From G039029935 sp039029935 (GTDB lineage Bacteria > Chloroflexota > Anaerolineae > Caldilineales > Caldilineaceae): a DNA stretch of 5,487 bases. Position numbers and translations under genes: made by a program. The notes beneath the pieces were generated by a model. That model did no database searches. It was given only the letters and a program-made list of their open reading frames with translations, and was not told where the DNA came from. Location of the stretch: contig JBCCFC010000958.1 in NCBI GenBank assembly GCA_039029935.1, positions 1-5,487 of the forward strand. Reading direction: 5' to 3'. Positions 5,023 to 5,487 of this stretch are shown piece after piece. Numbering within the stretch: the first letter of the stretch is position 1; each line of letters opens with the position of its first letter.

Positions 5023-5061
5023 TGGCCGATTGTGACAATCACGCAGTTTATAATTCGGCCA
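5023..5061 (+). promoter_or_regulatory. Possible promoter with palindromes, upstream of the surface-protein gene
   Basis: A consensus -10 hexamer TATAAT is at 5049-5054. The perfect odd palindrome GATTGT-G-ACAATC (5028-5040) lies where the -35 region would be, and TGGCCGA (5023-5029) pairs with TCGGCCA (5055-5061) around both. No good -35 hexamer lies 16-18 bases upstream, so an activator-dependent or atypical promoter is the reading if the site is real. Transcription would begin near 5061 and leave a leader of about 155 bases. The evidence is sequence resemblance only. Confidence 0.3.
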
Positions 5062-5201
5062 ATTGATGTAGACAGCACAAATCATTTCAACGAATACGAT
5101 AAAATTATTCTATAGTAGAATGAAAATAGTTTAGAAATTTGAAAATTTCACCTTTTAACTGGTTTCACATTCTAATTCGTTGACTTAAGCGATACATGTT
5201 G

Positions 5202-5207
5202 CGGAGA
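5202..5207 (+). promoter_or_regulatory. Likely ribosome binding site for the surface-protein gene
   Basis: CGGAGA at 5202-5207 lies ten bases before ATG 5218. It is the only fair Shine-Dalgarno match near the possible starts: ATG 5269 and GTG 5317 lack one at normal spacing. Confidence 0.5.
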
Positions 5208-5217
5208 ACTAAAGACG

Positions 5218-5487
5218 ATGACAAACGTTTCAAAATATAGGTACAACTTTTCAACTCAACTTGCGGCCATGAACAGAACTCAGCCATGTCAATCAAGTGG
5301 GAATCAAGCTCTTTCTGTGCGCAGAATTTCACAAATTCTGGTCATAGGCATCTGCCTCCTGTTTGCTTCATTGGTCCCGACTGAATCAGCTTCGGCAGAG
5401 GGTACTTACTGGGATCGCTGTATTCATGGTACAATCTGGATTGATGAAGATGGGGATGGCATACAGGGCGATAGCGAACCATTGGCC
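5218..5487 (+). CDS. Secreted surface protein with SdrD B-like repeat, 3' end cut by window
   Basis: Ninety codons are open from ATG 5218 to the right edge; the rest is missing. Residues 35-36 are Arg-Arg, followed by a hydrophobic segment ISQILVIGICLLFASLV (37-53) and SASA (57-60), an A-x-A type signal-peptidase I site before EGTYWD. The mature part begins CIHGTIWIDEDGDGIQGDSE, close to the opening of SdrD B-like repeats (GxVxxDxNGDGxQDxGEP), whose Asp-rich loop binds calcium in characterised proteins. Such repeats usually occur in large extracellular adhesion or matrix proteins, so an exported, calcium-stabilised surface protein is inferred. The start is uncertain. ATG 5218 has the better ribosome site but gives a long 34-residue stretch before the Arg pair; GTG 5317 would give a more typical signal peptide without a well-placed ribosome site. 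It is probably not part of the trp cluster, being 376 bases away across AT-rich DNA. Confidence 0.72.
   Translation, partial: MTNVSKYRYNFSTQLAAMNRTQPCQSSGNQALSVRRISQILVIGICLLFASLVPTESASAEGTYWDRCIHGTIWIDEDGDGIQGDSEPLA

Larger units (their letters stand above)
4842..5217. other. 376-base AT-rich intergenic region, no gene seen
   Basis: No credible coding frame or RNA gene was recognised on either strand. It contains a ten-base palindrome TGAATATTCA (4862-4871), the inverted-repeat element at 4898-5003, the palindromic region at 5023-5061, and two small AT-rich inverted repeats: ATTCTA-TAG-TAGAAT (5107-5121) and GAAATT-TGAA-AATTTC (5134-5149). A T-run at 4892-4896 has no GC-rich stem before it, so trpG termination is not explained. 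Unlike the trp spacers, it has no tandem heptamers. Confidence 0.7.

Noticed and set aside
5031..5042. CRP-type operator TGTGA...TCAC
   Set aside because: The half-sites are three bases apart instead of six.

Overview
This is a bacterial window in which all six genes lie on the + strand. Strong Shine-Dalgarno sites, moderate base composition, gene content and the style of intergenic repeats suggest a free-living bacterium. Chloroflexota is my best guess, with filamentous cyanobacteria the main alternative. This is inference from general resemblance, not a marker gene.

Layout: a tautomerase-family gene enters from the left edge (1-384, missing about two codons). It is followed by trpE (568-2094, anthranilate synthase component I), trpS (2243-3304, tryptophanyl-tRNA synthetase), an uncharacterised methyltransferase-like gene (3383-4072) and trpG (4245-4841, glutamine amidotransferase component II). 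A 376-base AT-rich gap (4842-5217) holds a 106-base inverted-repeat element and a possible promoter. The start of a secreted surface protein with an SdrD B-like repeat (5218 to the right edge) follows.

TrpE and TrpG together convert chorismate and glutamine to anthranilate, the first committed step of tryptophan synthesis. TrpS charges tRNA-Trp with the product. The window is therefore a compact tryptophan make-and-use cluster, with an unexplained methyltransferase-like gene inserted between the two subunits of one enzyme.

The most unusual feature is the DNA between the genes. All four spacers from the tautomerase gene to trpG are built of short tandem repeats with strict periods of 7, 8 or 15 bases. 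After trpE, trpS and the methyltransferase-like gene, the repeats begin at or inside the stop codon. Three of the spacers pair a left array with a right array that is partly its reverse complement, so each could fold into a long imperfect hairpin. In front of trpE and trpG the repeats stay open in the gene's frame and create false N-terminal extensions of 53 and 40 codons. Shine-Dalgarno sites and family start positions favour the internal ATG in both cases.
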